Part shown: positions 1 through 6,381 of the stretch, piece after piece | Layout of the letters: the number at the start of each line of letters is the position of its first letter | Numbering within the stretch: position 1 is the first letter of the stretch | Origin: Desulfovibrio sp. | GTDB taxonomy: Bacteria > Desulfobacterota > Desulfovibrionia > Desulfovibrionales > Desulfovibrionaceae | NCBI GenBank assembly: GCA_014804905.1 | Contig: JAAUYX010000015.1 | Location: 10,143-17,831 of the forward strand | DNA length: 7,689 nucleotides | Reading direction: 5' to 3' | Notes under the pieces: generated by a model | What the model was told of the DNA's origin: nothing | What the model saw: only the letters and a program-made list of their open reading frames with translations | Database searches by the model: none | Made by a program: the position numbers and the translations under genes

Positions 1-27
1 ATCCGGCGCGCGCGGCTGAAAAAGTGC

Positions 28-56
28 TTGCCAATTTCAGCGCGGAGGCATATGAA
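28..56 (+). promoter_or_regulatory. Sigma-70-type promoter of the tRNA-Phe gene
   Basis: A -35 box TTGCCA (28-33, five of six matches to TTGACA) lies exactly 17 bases before a -10 box TATGAA (51-56, four of six matches to TATAAT). The predicted transcript would start near 62-64, a few bases before the tRNA 5' end at 70, as expected for a short tRNA leader. The box match and position are visible; use in vivo is inferred. Confidence 0.6.
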
Positions 57-69
57 AGCCTTCACGCGG

Positions 70-145
70 GCCGAGGTAGCTCAGTTGGTAGAGCAGGGGA
101 CTGAAAATCCCCGTGTCGGCAGTTCAATTCTGTCCCTCGGCACCA
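70..145 (+). tRNA. tRNA-Phe (anticodon GAA)
   Basis: This is a complete 76-base cloverleaf. The acceptor stem is GCCGAGG (70-76) paired with CCTCGGC (135-141), followed by discriminator A142 and an encoded CCA (143-145). The anticodon stem GGGGA/TCCCC encloses the loop CTGAAAA, with anticodon GAA at 103-105, which reads Phe codons. The D-arm has AGCTCAGTTGGTAGAGC and the T-arm has GTTCAATTC. A promoter precedes it and an intrinsic terminator follows ten bases later, so it is probably transcribed alone. The glycosyltransferase gene on the other strand ends inside its T-arm. Confidence 0.98.
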
Positions 146-1782
146 GTATTTCCAGGGGTTGCAGCGATGCAGCCCCTTTTTTGTCCCTTCTTCGGGTCCC
201 GGCCGGGCGCCGCAAAAACCTGGCGGGCGCGCATGGCGCCCATGATGGCGGCCGCCGTGTCGCGGTCATAGTATTCAAAGGCCAGCCTCGCGGTGTCGAG
301 AATCCGGGCATCCGACAGGAGGCCCTTTTTTATGGCCGTCAGCAGGAAGGGGAGCAGTTCGCCCTGCATGTGCCGGGGCCGCAGGCATTGGAGCATGAGC
401 GCGAGTGCCGCGGCCGTGGGGGCCCGCGCAAAGGACATGCGGGCGACCTCGAAGGCCGTGTCGGGCACGGGGTCGGCGAAATCCTTGTTGAAGCCCATGT
501 CCCAGGTCCTGCCCAGGGAAAAAAACAGGCTGGCGATGGCGGTGAGCAGCATTTCCGGTCTGGGAGCGCCCCCGGCCAGCAAGGCTTCCGGCTCGAGGCC
601 CGCCAGGTTCGGGGAATGGCGGAGAAAGGCGAGGATGGAGCGCAGGGCCGAGGCCGGCTCGTCGCGCCGGATGGCCAGCAAGGCGAGCTTGAGGTTCGCA
701 ACGCTTTCCGGCGCAATCTCCAGCGCCTTGTGGTAGTGGGCGAGGGCCGCGTCGTCCCGCCGGATGCGCGCCTTGAGGTCGCCCATGAGCACATGGGCCG
801 CGGCCGCCCTGTCCGGCGCGGAGCGCGCCAGCTCCTCGAGGCCGCGCATGGCGTGCGCGAAGCTGCCGCCGAAACGCTGCACAAAAAGGACTTCGGAAGT
901 CAGCCGGTTCCAGAGCGCATCCCCGACATCGGGGGCACCGGGAGCATGGGGACTGCGCCGCTTTTCAAGGTCAATGCGCGAGAGCAGGTCAGCCGCCACG
1001 CGGTCCCCGGCGAAGAGCTCCCGGCAGCGCTCCTGCCCCTGCCGCCCGATGGCCGCGCAGTCCGCAGGGTTTTTGAGCACTTCCCCGAGGCGGTCGAGGA
1101 TGGTGTGCGGGTCATAGAGCACCAGGTCCTGCCCGTCCGTGAGGCCGAAATCGTGGCCGTAAGGCGAGCGCTCGGTATAGACGAGGCTCCCGGCGGCCAG
1201 CCCCTGCACCACGCGCAGGGTGAGGCCGGGAAAGAAGTTCTCGTTGAGGACGATCCTGGACTCGGAAAAGATTTTTTGGCTTTCCGCCATGTCGAGACCG
1301 GACAGGATGTCCACGCTGTAGCGGGAGCCGAGGAGCCTGAGGATATTGTTGCGCTTCGCGCGGTGGCTGTTGGTGGTGCCGATGAAGGTGATGTCCCGGC
1401 TTTTTTCGCGCTGCGGCTGGAACCAGGACTGCTGGGCCGGGAGCGGCAGCCACGTCGCTTGCCTGCCCCCGAAGGAGAGGGCCGGCACGCACTGCGGCTG
1501 GTCCACGAACACATAGTCGAGGTTCTGCACGCAGTTTTTCAGCCAGAACTCGTTCAGGGGCGTGTCGATGCAGTAGGCGGCAACGGGCTGTTCGCAGGGC
1601 GTGAGCGCCTGAAGGTCCGACATGGCGCCGAACAGTTCCCAGACAACGAGGTCAATGGGCACGGGCGCGGCGCGGAGGGCATCCTGGAGGGTTCGCCCCT
1701 CCCCGAGCTCGATGTCATGGACATGGTGGCCGTTCAAGAGCAGGCCCTCGCGCAGGAATTGGCCCTTGAAGGCAATGTTCAT
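124..1782 (-). CDS. Glycosyltransferase, CgeB-like GT domain with TPR region
   Basis: A 552-residue cytoplasmic protein that probably transfers a sugar to a protein or surface glycan; donor and acceptor cannot be read from the sequence. Residues about 130-265 match the CgeB/Glyco_trans_1_2 pattern (GT-B fold): FIGTTNSHR (133-141), then SRIVLNENFFPGLTLRVVQG (175-194), AAGSLVYTE and a GQDLVLYD segment, where the nucleotide-sugar site is expected. The middle is helical with a TPR-like unit at about 325-360 (ALAHYHKALEIAPES), suited to holding a protein substrate. The start at 1782 is chosen because GGAGAGGAG lies nine bases upstream; the longer reading frame to 1923 has an Arg/Pro-rich, unprotein-like extension. 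The last 20 or so residues read through the complement of the tRNA terminator and stop within tRNA-Phe, so the native C-terminus may have been replaced. No sugar-biosynthesis genes are adjacent. Confidence 0.87.
   Translation of the reverse strand: MNIAFKGQFLREGLLLNGHHVHDIELGEGRTLQDALRAAPVPIDLVVWELFGAMSDLQALTPCEQPVAAYCIDTPLNEFWLKNCVQNLDYVFVDQPQCVPALSFGGRQATWLPLPAQQSWFQPQREKSRDITFIGTTNSHRAKRNNILRLLGSRYSVDILSGLDMAESQKIFSESRIVLNENFFPGLTLRVVQGLAAGSLVYTERSPYGHDFGLTDGQDLVLYDPHTILDRLGEVLKNPADCAAIGRQGQERCRELFAGDRVAADLLSRIDLEKRRSPHAPGAPDVGDALWNRLTSEVLFVQRFGGSFAHAMRGLEELARSAPDRAAAAHVLMGDLKARIRRDDAALAHYHKALEIAPESVANLKLALLAIRRDEPASALRSILAFLRHSPNLAGLEPEALLAGGAPRPEMLLTAIASLFFSLGRTWDMGFNKDFADPVPDTAFEVARMSFARAPTAAALALMLQCLRPRHMQGELLPFLLTAIKKGLLSDARILDTARLAFEYYDRDTAAAIMGAMRARQVFAAPGRDPKKGQKRGCIAATPGNTGAEGQN
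155..182 (+). terminator. Intrinsic terminator of tRNA-Phe
   Basis: The arms GGGGTTGCA (155-163) and TGCAGCCCC (168-176) form a nine-pair stem with one G-T pair and a GCGA loop. A run of six T (177-182) follows at once. This is a classic Rho-independent terminator for the tRNA transcript. It lies inside the 3' coding end of the leftward glycosyltransferase gene, where its complement is translated as part of a low-complexity tail. Confidence 0.9.
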
Positions 1783-1957
1783 GGCCCGCGTCTCCTCTCC
1801 GGCCGCAGGCTCGAGCCCGCGCCCGGCTTCGCCAGGTGTGCGGCCAAGGATGCCAGACTTGCGGCGCAAGGTCGAGCGGCGTGGGGCATGGCGCGTCTTG
1901 CCCTTGCCGGGCACGGGGTGCATAGTGCCGTAACACGGCGTCTGGCGCGGCGGGGGG

Positions 1958-3361
1958 ATGGAAATGGAAAAAGACGATTACGGGGCCATGCAGGCGGAGA
2001 TGCGGCGCTTCTTCGCCGCGGGCACGACGCTGGACGCAGGATTCCGCAAGGCGAAGCTGCGCGGCCTCGCGTCCGCCATCCGGCGGCGGGAGGGCGACAT
2101 CCTGGCGGCGCTTCACGCCGACCTCGCCAAGCCGCCCTGCGAGGCCTATATCACCGAAATTGCGGAAAGCATCGACGCCGCGGAGTATTATGCGGCCCGT
2201 GCCGCCGCCTTTTCCCGGCCGCGCCGCGTCTGGCCGGGGCGCACCATCCTCCCCGCCCGGTGCAAGGTGTATCCCGAGCCCTTCGGGCTCGCCCTCGTGC
2301 TCTCGCCGTGGAACTATCCCTTCCAGCTTTCGCTCATCCCGCTCATCTGCGGCGTGGCGGCCGGGAATTGCGCGGTGCTCAAGCCTTCGCGGCAGGCTCC
2401 GGCCACGGGGCGCATCCTCCGGGAACTGGTGGAGGAATGTTTCGATTCCGGCCATTGCCGCGTGGTGCTGGACGCGCCCGAGGCGCCGGGGGCCGCAGCG
2501 GAGCAGACGGCCACGGCGCTTCTGGCCGAGGCCTGGGATTTTATATTCTATACCGGCAGCCCGCGCGTGGGGCATATCATCATGGAGAGCGCGGCGCGCC
2601 ACCTCACGCCCGTGTGCCTTGAGCTCGGCGGCAAGAGCCCGGTCATCGTCTCGCGCGACGCGGACCTCGCCGTGGCGGCCCGGCGCATCGCCTGGGGCAA
2701 GCTCCTCAATGCCGGGCAGACCTGCGTGGCGCCCGACTACCTCTTGGCCGACAGCGCCATCCTTGAGGAACTGGTGGCGCGCATCCAGGAAGAATTCGCC
2801 CGCATGCTCGGGCCCGCCCCGCTCCAGTCCCCGGACTATGGCCGCATCGTCTCGCCGGCGGCCTTCGACAGGCTCTGCGCCCTCGCGGAGCGCTGCGGCG
2901 TGGGGCTTATCGCCGACCGCGAGATCCTGAAAATCGCGCCCGTCATTTTCAGGACCGATCTTGCAAGCCCGGCGCTGGAGGACGAAATCTTCGGGCCGCT
3001 GCTCCCCGCCATCCCCTATGACAGCCTCGACGCCGCCCTCGCTTACATCCGCGCCAATCCCAAGCCGCTTGCCTGCTACCTGTTCACGCGGGACAAGGCC
3101 GTCGAAAAGCGGGTGCTCCGCGAGCTTTCCTTCGGGGGCGGCTGCATCAATGACGTGGCGCTTCAGGCATCCGGGAGCCATCTCCCCTTCGGCGGCGTGG
3201 GCAAAAGCGGCATGGGCCGCTACCACGGCAGGGAGGGCTTCGACCTTTTCAGCAATTTAAAAAGCGTGGTCCACCAGTGGCCCACGCTTGATTTGCCCCT
3301 GCGTTACCCGCCCTACGGCAAGGGCAGGCTCGGATGGCTCAGGCGGCTTTTGGGGGGGTAG
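1958..3361 (+). CDS. NAD(P)-dependent aldehyde dehydrogenase, class 3 type
   Basis: A 467-residue soluble enzyme expected to oxidise aldehydes to carboxylic acids with NAD(P)+. It shows the ALDH superfamily signatures in order: SPWNYPF (116-122), the cofactor-binding Lys142 in LKPS, FYTGSPRVG (197-205), the general base Glu222 in LELGGKSP, nucleophile Cys256 in NAGQTCVAPDY, EIFGP (343-347), and a C-terminal HLPFGGVGKSGMGRYHG block followed by RYPPY. The HLTPVCLELGGKSP wording and the RYPPY end are typical of class-3/fatty or coniferyl aldehyde dehydrogenases. There is no hydrophobic C-terminal tail, unlike microsomal fatty aldehyde dehydrogenase. The region at about 310-330, before the IAPVIF segment, looks slightly shorter than usual. 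A second ATG at 1964 has better spacing from the G-rich GGGGGGA at 1952-1958 and may be the true start. The substrate is unknown. It is divergent from the glycosyltransferase and overlaps the ATPase gene tail to tail. Confidence 0.93.
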   Translation: MEMEKDDYGAMQAEMRRFFAAGTTLDAGFRKAKLRGLASAIRRREGDILAALHADLAKPPCEAYITEIAESIDAAEYYAARAAAFSRPRRVWPGRTILPARCKVYPEPFGLALVLSPWNYPFQLSLIPLICGVAAGNCAVLKPSRQAPATGRILRELVEECFDSGHCRVVLDAPEAPGAAAEQTATALLAEAWDFIFYTGSPRVGHIIMESAARHLTPVCLELGGKSPVIVSRDADLAVAARRIAWGKLLNAGQTCVAPDYLLADSAILEELVARIQEEFARMLGPAPLQSPDYGRIVSPAAFDRLCALAERCGVGLIADREILKIAPVIFRTDLASPALEDEIFGPLLPAIPYDSLDAALAYIRANPKPLACYLFTRDKAVEKRVLRELSFGGGCINDVALQASGSHLPFGGVGKSGMGRYHGREGFDLFSNLKSVVHQWPTLDLPLRYPPYGKGRLGWLRRLLGG

Positions 3362-5468
3362 GCCGCCTGTTCCCCACCCGGTAGGGGCGGATGGCGTTGA
3401 GGGAGATGCCGATGGTGGTCATGTTGTGCAGCACGGCCGTGAGCGCCGGGGGCAGCCCGAAGACGATGGCCCCGAGCAGGTAGAGCGAATTGAGCCCGAT
3501 GCCCAGGCGCGCGTTGGTGTGGATGCGCCTGAGCGCCCGCGTGGAGAGCAGGCGAATCTTCACGAGGTCCCAGAGCGTCGAGTTGGTGAACACCACATTG
3601 GCCACGGCCCGGGCGAGGTCCGTGCCGTCGCCCATGGCCACGCCCACCGAGGCAGCCGAGAGCGCGGGCCCGTCATTGATGCCGTCGCCCACCATCATCA
3701 CGCGGCAGCCCTCCTTTTCCAGCTCCATGACGATTTTGCCCTTGTCCGTGGGCAGCACATGGGCGCGGAATTCCGTGATGCCGAGCTCGGCCGCCACGGT
3801 GTGCGCGGTCTTTTCGCCGTCGCCCGTGATCATGAGGATGCGGGAGAAGCCCAGCTCGCGCATGGCGCGGACCACATCCCGTGCCTCGGGCCGCAGAGGG
3901 TCCTCGATGGCGATCATGCCCGCGGCCTTGCCGTCGATGGCGAGAAAGAGCACCGAGCGCCCGAGGGCCGTCTCCCTGGCGATGTCCTCAGCAAAGACGG
4001 CGAGGTCGATGCCCTCGTCGTGCTCGAGGTAGTGGCGGCTGCCGAGATACATCTCATGCCCGTGGAGGTGCGAGGAAATGCCGTGCGCCACCACATATTT
4101 CACCTCGGTGTGCTCCTCCTCGTGGGCGATGCCCGCCTGCGCGGCATGGCTCACGATGGCGCGGGCGATGGGGTGCGGGAAATGCTCCTCGAGGCAGGCC
4201 ATGATGCCGAGGATGTGGCGGGCGTCCTCCCCCGGCGCCGGGATGACCGCGGCCACCGAGGGCTGCGAGGTGGTGAGCGTGCCTGTCTTGTCAAAGACGA
4301 GGGTGTCGGCCTCGCGGATGGCCTCGAGGTAGCGGCCGCCCCGGATGGCGATGCCCTGCTGCGTGCCGAAGCGCATGGCCGTGAGCACGGCGAGCGGCGT
4401 GGCGAGCTTGAGCGCGCAGGAATAATCCACCAGGAGCACCGAGGCCGCGCGGTAGATATTGCGGGTGACGAGCCACACCAGGCCCGCCAGCGCGAAGGTG
4501 AAGGGCACGGCCTTGTTGGCGAGGCTCGTGTAGCGGGCCTCGATGGCCGATTTTTGCTTTTCCGACTGCTCGATGAAGCTCACCACCTGCTGCAGCCGCG
4601 TGCTCTCGCCCACCTGGGTGACGCGGATGACGATGCGGCCTTCCTCCACGATGGTCCCGGCATAGACTGCGCCGCCGTGCGCGCGCCTGACAGGCATGGA
4701 TTCGCCGGTCATGGCCGCCTGGTTGACCATGGCCTCGCCGCTCTCCACGATGCCGTCCACCGGGATGGAGCTGCCGTCGGCCACGATGATGAGGTCCCCG
4801 CGGCGCACCTGCCCGAGGGGCCGCGCCACCTCGTTGCCGTCCGGGAGGAGCACCCAGACCGAATCCACGTCAAGGGTGAGGCTCTCGGTGAGGGAGGCGA
4901 GCGCCCGCTGCCGCGTCCAGACCTCAAGGGCGTCGCCCACGGCGAGCAGCATGGTGAGCAGCCCCACGGTGGTGAAGTCGCGCATGAAGAGGGAGACGGT
5001 GAGCGCCGAGGCGTCCAGCACGTCCACGTTCAGCCTGCCGCGCACAAGCGACCTCGCGCCCTTGAGCAGGAAGGGCACGGCCGAGAGGGTGCTCACGAGC
5101 GCCCTGAGCGGCCAGGGCAGGAAGGGACGCACCACGAAGAAACGCACCACGGCCACCACCGCCCCGGCGGGATTTTCCCCGGTGAGGAGTTTCTCGATTT
5201 CTTCCGGGGTGATGGCGTGCGGGGTGGCGTGGCAGGTCTCGCCCGCGATGTGCGCAAGGGCGGCGGCGCGCGCCTCGGCGCTGTCGGCGAAAAAGAGGAC
5301 GCGCCCGGTACGGTAGTTGACCTCGACGCCGCCAAGGCCGGGCACGGCGGAAAGCCCGTGCGCCAGCAGGAGGGCGGCGCGGGGCGTCAGCGTGGCGCCA
5401 ACGCGCAGGCGCACCCTGTGGGGGCGGCGCTCGGCTGCGGGGAGGTCGTGGATGATTTCGTACTTCAT
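3339..5468 (-). CDS. P1B-type heavy-metal-translocating P-type ATPase (variant YSC motif)
   Basis: A 709-residue inner-membrane pump expected to export a transition metal at the cost of ATP. Order of parts: an HMA_2-like N-terminal domain (about 15-75) without CxxC; hydrophobic segments at about 103-180; actuator domain with TGES (254-257); a membrane pair at about 322-365; phosphorylation motif DKTGT with Asp393; the P1B-specific His-Pro (H432-P433); TGDGEKT (548-554); GDGIND (594-599); and two C-terminal segments (655-690) ending HNMTTIGISLNAIRP. The motif normally reading CPC/SPC/TPC before AL is Tyr-Ser-Cys (349-351, YSCALKLATP), so the usual metal-specificity rules do not apply. The ATG at 5468 is used because the upstream frame looks non-coding. 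No good Shine-Dalgarno sequence is visible. It probably forms an operon with the small gene 68 bases upstream. Metal unknown. Confidence 0.93.
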   Translation of the reverse strand: MKYEIIHDLPAAERRPHRVRLRVGATLTPRAALLLAHGLSAVPGLGGVEVNYRTGRVLFFADSAEARAAALAHIAGETCHATPHAITPEEIEKLLTGENPAGAVVAVVRFFVVRPFLPWPLRALVSTLSAVPFLLKGARSLVRGRLNVDVLDASALTVSLFMRDFTTVGLLTMLLAVGDALEVWTRQRALASLTESLTLDVDSVWVLLPDGNEVARPLGQVRRGDLIIVADGSSIPVDGIVESGEAMVNQAAMTGESMPVRRAHGGAVYAGTIVEEGRIVIRVTQVGESTRLQQVVSFIEQSEKQKSAIEARYTSLANKAVPFTFALAGLVWLVTRNIYRAASVLLVDYSCALKLATPLAVLTAMRFGTQQGIAIRGGRYLEAIREADTLVFDKTGTLTTSQPSVAAVIPAPGEDARHILGIMACLEEHFPHPIARAIVSHAAQAGIAHEEEHTEVKYVVAHGISSHLHGHEMYLGSRHYLEHDEGIDLAVFAEDIARETALGRSVLFLAIDGKAAGMIAIEDPLRPEARDVVRAMRELGFSRILMITGDGEKTAHTVAAELGITEFRAHVLPTDKGKIVMELEKEGCRVMMVGDGINDGPALSAASVGVAMGDGTDLARAVANVVFTNSTLWDLVKIRLLSTRALRRIHTNARLGIGLNSLYLLGAIVFGLPPALTAVLHNMTTIGISLNAIRPYRVGNRRPTPPKAA
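3340..3369. terminator. Hairpin over the stop codons of two convergent genes
   Basis: CAGGCGGC (3340-3347) and GCCGCCTG (3362-3369) are a perfect eight-base inverted repeat with a 14-base loop. The ALDH stop codon (3359-3361) is in the loop and the ATPase stop (complement of 3339-3341) is at the base. It can form in both transcripts. There is no T-run on either side, so it may act as a 3'-end stabiliser, a weak bidirectional terminator, or a Rho-assisted site rather than a classical intrinsic terminator. Confidence 0.4.
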
Positions 5469-5482
5469 GGGCGTGCCGTAAG

Positions 5483-5505
5483 CCCCGCTCCGGGGGGCCA
5501 CCCCC
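5483..5505 (-). promoter_or_regulatory. Competing GC hairpins in the ATPase leader
   Basis: Between the small Met-rich gene and the ATPase start, two overlapping stems are possible. One is CCCCG (5483-5487) with CGGGG (5491-5495); the other is GGGGG (5492-5496) with CCCCC (5501-5505). They share bases and exclude each other. In the leftward mRNA the only GGAG lies in the first hairpin, 19 bases from the ATG, which is too far for ordinary initiation. A role in translational control or mRNA processing is inferred only. Confidence 0.3.
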
Positions 5506-5536
5506 GGGCGAGCGTCAGGGTTTGCAGGGGGCCGGA

Positions 5537-5818
5537 CTATTTGCCGCCTTCGGCTTCCGCGTTGGAGAGGTTTTTCTGCATCCGGGCCTGGTCCACCTGG
5601 TCGCGGGCTTCGGCGGCCATGTCCTCCAGGTCTTCCTTCATGCATTCCACCTTGCTCATCATGGCGTCCTTCATGACCATGCCCTTGCTCATCATGTCCG
5701 TCACCCAGGGCTTGACCTGGCCGAAATCCAGCTTGTTCCGGTTGAGGGCGGCAAGGCCCGCGGCCCCGGCAATGGCCCCGCCGAGGAAGGTCAGCAGCAG
5801 TTTTGTCCCGTCGCTCAT
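5537..5818 (-). CDS. Small Met-rich membrane-anchored protein, DUF6110-like, partner of the metal ATPase
   Basis: A 93-residue protein with a single N-terminal glycine-rich hydrophobic helix (about 7-25, FLGGAIAGAAGLAAL). A charged, probably helical or coiled tail follows, containing nine Met between residues 42 and 80 and one Cys (C59), for example MMSKGMVMKDAMMSK. The start at 5818 is chosen over the ATG six bases upstream because GGAG lies seven bases before it and only one base before the other. From memory, the layout resembles DUF6110 proteins encoded next to P-type ATPases. By analogy it also resembles mycobacterial PacL proteins (DUF1490), which anchor and assist P-type ATPases. A role as metal-binding partner or scaffold for the downstream ATPase is inferred from this and from the shared transcription. 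YtxH-like stress protein is an alternative reading. Confidence 0.78.
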   Translation of the reverse strand: MSDGTKLLLTFLGGAIAGAAGLAALNRNKLDFGQVKPWVTDMMSKGMVMKDAMMSKVECMKEDLEDMAAEARDQVDQARMQKNLSNAEAEGGK

Positions 5819-5938
5819 GGTCATTCTCCCGTTTTAAGATTCCCGCCGTCACATGCGCGGCAAAAACAGCTTGGCAAAAAGGATTTTCCGTGTCAAGAAA
5901 AACAAAATTCAATTTCATTTTCATCAAGGAGAAAAAGC
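5819..5938. promoter_or_regulatory. Divergent promoter/operator region of the metal module
   Basis: This region is notably A/T-rich against its surroundings. On the minus strand there is a perfect TTGACA -35 box (complement of 5891-5896), but at 17-base spacing the -10 position reads CAAGCT, a poor match, which suggests dependence on an activator. Two direct copies of GGCAAAAA (5859-5866 and 5873-5880) lie 14 bases apart, start to start, and touch the spacer and -10 position. Nearer the plus-strand gene, 5904-5924 holds A/T-rich near-repeats (ATTCAA, TTTCAT, TTTCAT) that loosely resemble a Fur-type hexamer array. All regulatory roles are inferred. Confidence 0.4.
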
Positions 5939-6361
5939 ATGGCCCCCTATCTTGTCCACCGCTCGCGGGAGCGCGCCCGCATCCGGCACGAGGCCCTGGC
6001 CGATCCGCAGACCCAGGCACGGGTTTTCGACTTCCTGAAGGGCGAGGGCGGCATCGCGGGCATCAAGCCCGGCAGCGCGTCCTTCCTCCTGCTGCTCGAG
6101 CCTTCGGCCGACCTTGACCGGATTTGCGCGGAGCTGGAAGGGGCCTTTCCCGTTTTCCGCGCCGGGGGGGCCCCTGCCGCGGCCGCCGCGCCCGCGAGGA
6201 AGCACAACGGGCGCCGCTGCCGCCTGTTGACCATGCTCGGTTTCGGCCTCACCACCGTGGGCCTGGCGGCCACGGGCCTCAAGCACGCGCACGCCGTGGC
6301 GGGCGGCATCTTCGCCCTGCTCGCCACGGACCATGTGTGGCACCGCCGCAAGGCCCTGTAG
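5939..6361 (+). CDS. HMA_2-domain protein with C-terminal membrane hairpin
   Basis: A 140-residue protein. Residues about 10-66 follow the HMA_2 pattern (RARIRHEALADP, then GEGGIAGIKPGSASFLLLLEP), a ferredoxin-like fold related to the N-terminal domain of the neighbouring ATPase but without CxxC. An Ala/Pro linker (about 76-87) and a basic patch (KHNGRRCR, 88-95) lead to two hydrophobic segments (about 96-113 and 118-130). Histidines H116, H118, H132 and H135 flank the second. The start at 5939 is fixed by AAGGAG seven bases upstream; the longer frame from 5522 runs antisense through other genes. It is divergent from the Met-rich protein and ATPase across a shared promoter region. It is most likely a partner or regulator of that ATPase at the membrane, possibly a metal-delivery domain; this role is inferred from the shared domain type and location. 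Confidence 0.85.
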   Translation: MAPYLVHRSRERARIRHEALADPQTQARVFDFLKGEGGIAGIKPGSASFLLLLEPSADLDRICAELEGAFPVFRAGGAPAAAAAPARKHNGRRCRLLTMLGFGLTTVGLAATGLKHAHAVAGGIFALLATDHVWHRRKAL

Positions 6362-6381
6362 CCACGGGGGCCTGGGCCCAG

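Noticed and set aside
70..145. tRNA-Phe as attachment site of an integrated element
   Set aside because: No duplicate of the tRNA 3' end and no integrase gene are visible in the window.
81..311. Leftward 76-codon frame ending in a peptide read from the complement of tRNA-Phe
   Set aside because: The tail (RDRIELPTRGFSVPCSTN) is the antisense of the tRNA itself, a recurring false gene call; it has no ribosome binding site and overlaps the real glycosyltransferase.
28..2622. Rightward 864-codon open frame
   Set aside because: It runs through the tRNA, antisense to the glycosyltransferase, and into the ALDH gene in another frame. It lacks any family motif; long antisense frames are expected at this GC content.
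1715..3226. Leftward 503-codon open frame
   Set aside because: It is antisense to the ALDH gene, whose superfamily signatures are complete in the rightward frame.
3288..5837. Rightward 849-codon open frame
   Set aside because: It is antisense to the ATPase and the small gene, rich in His/Gly/Arg, with no recognisable domain.
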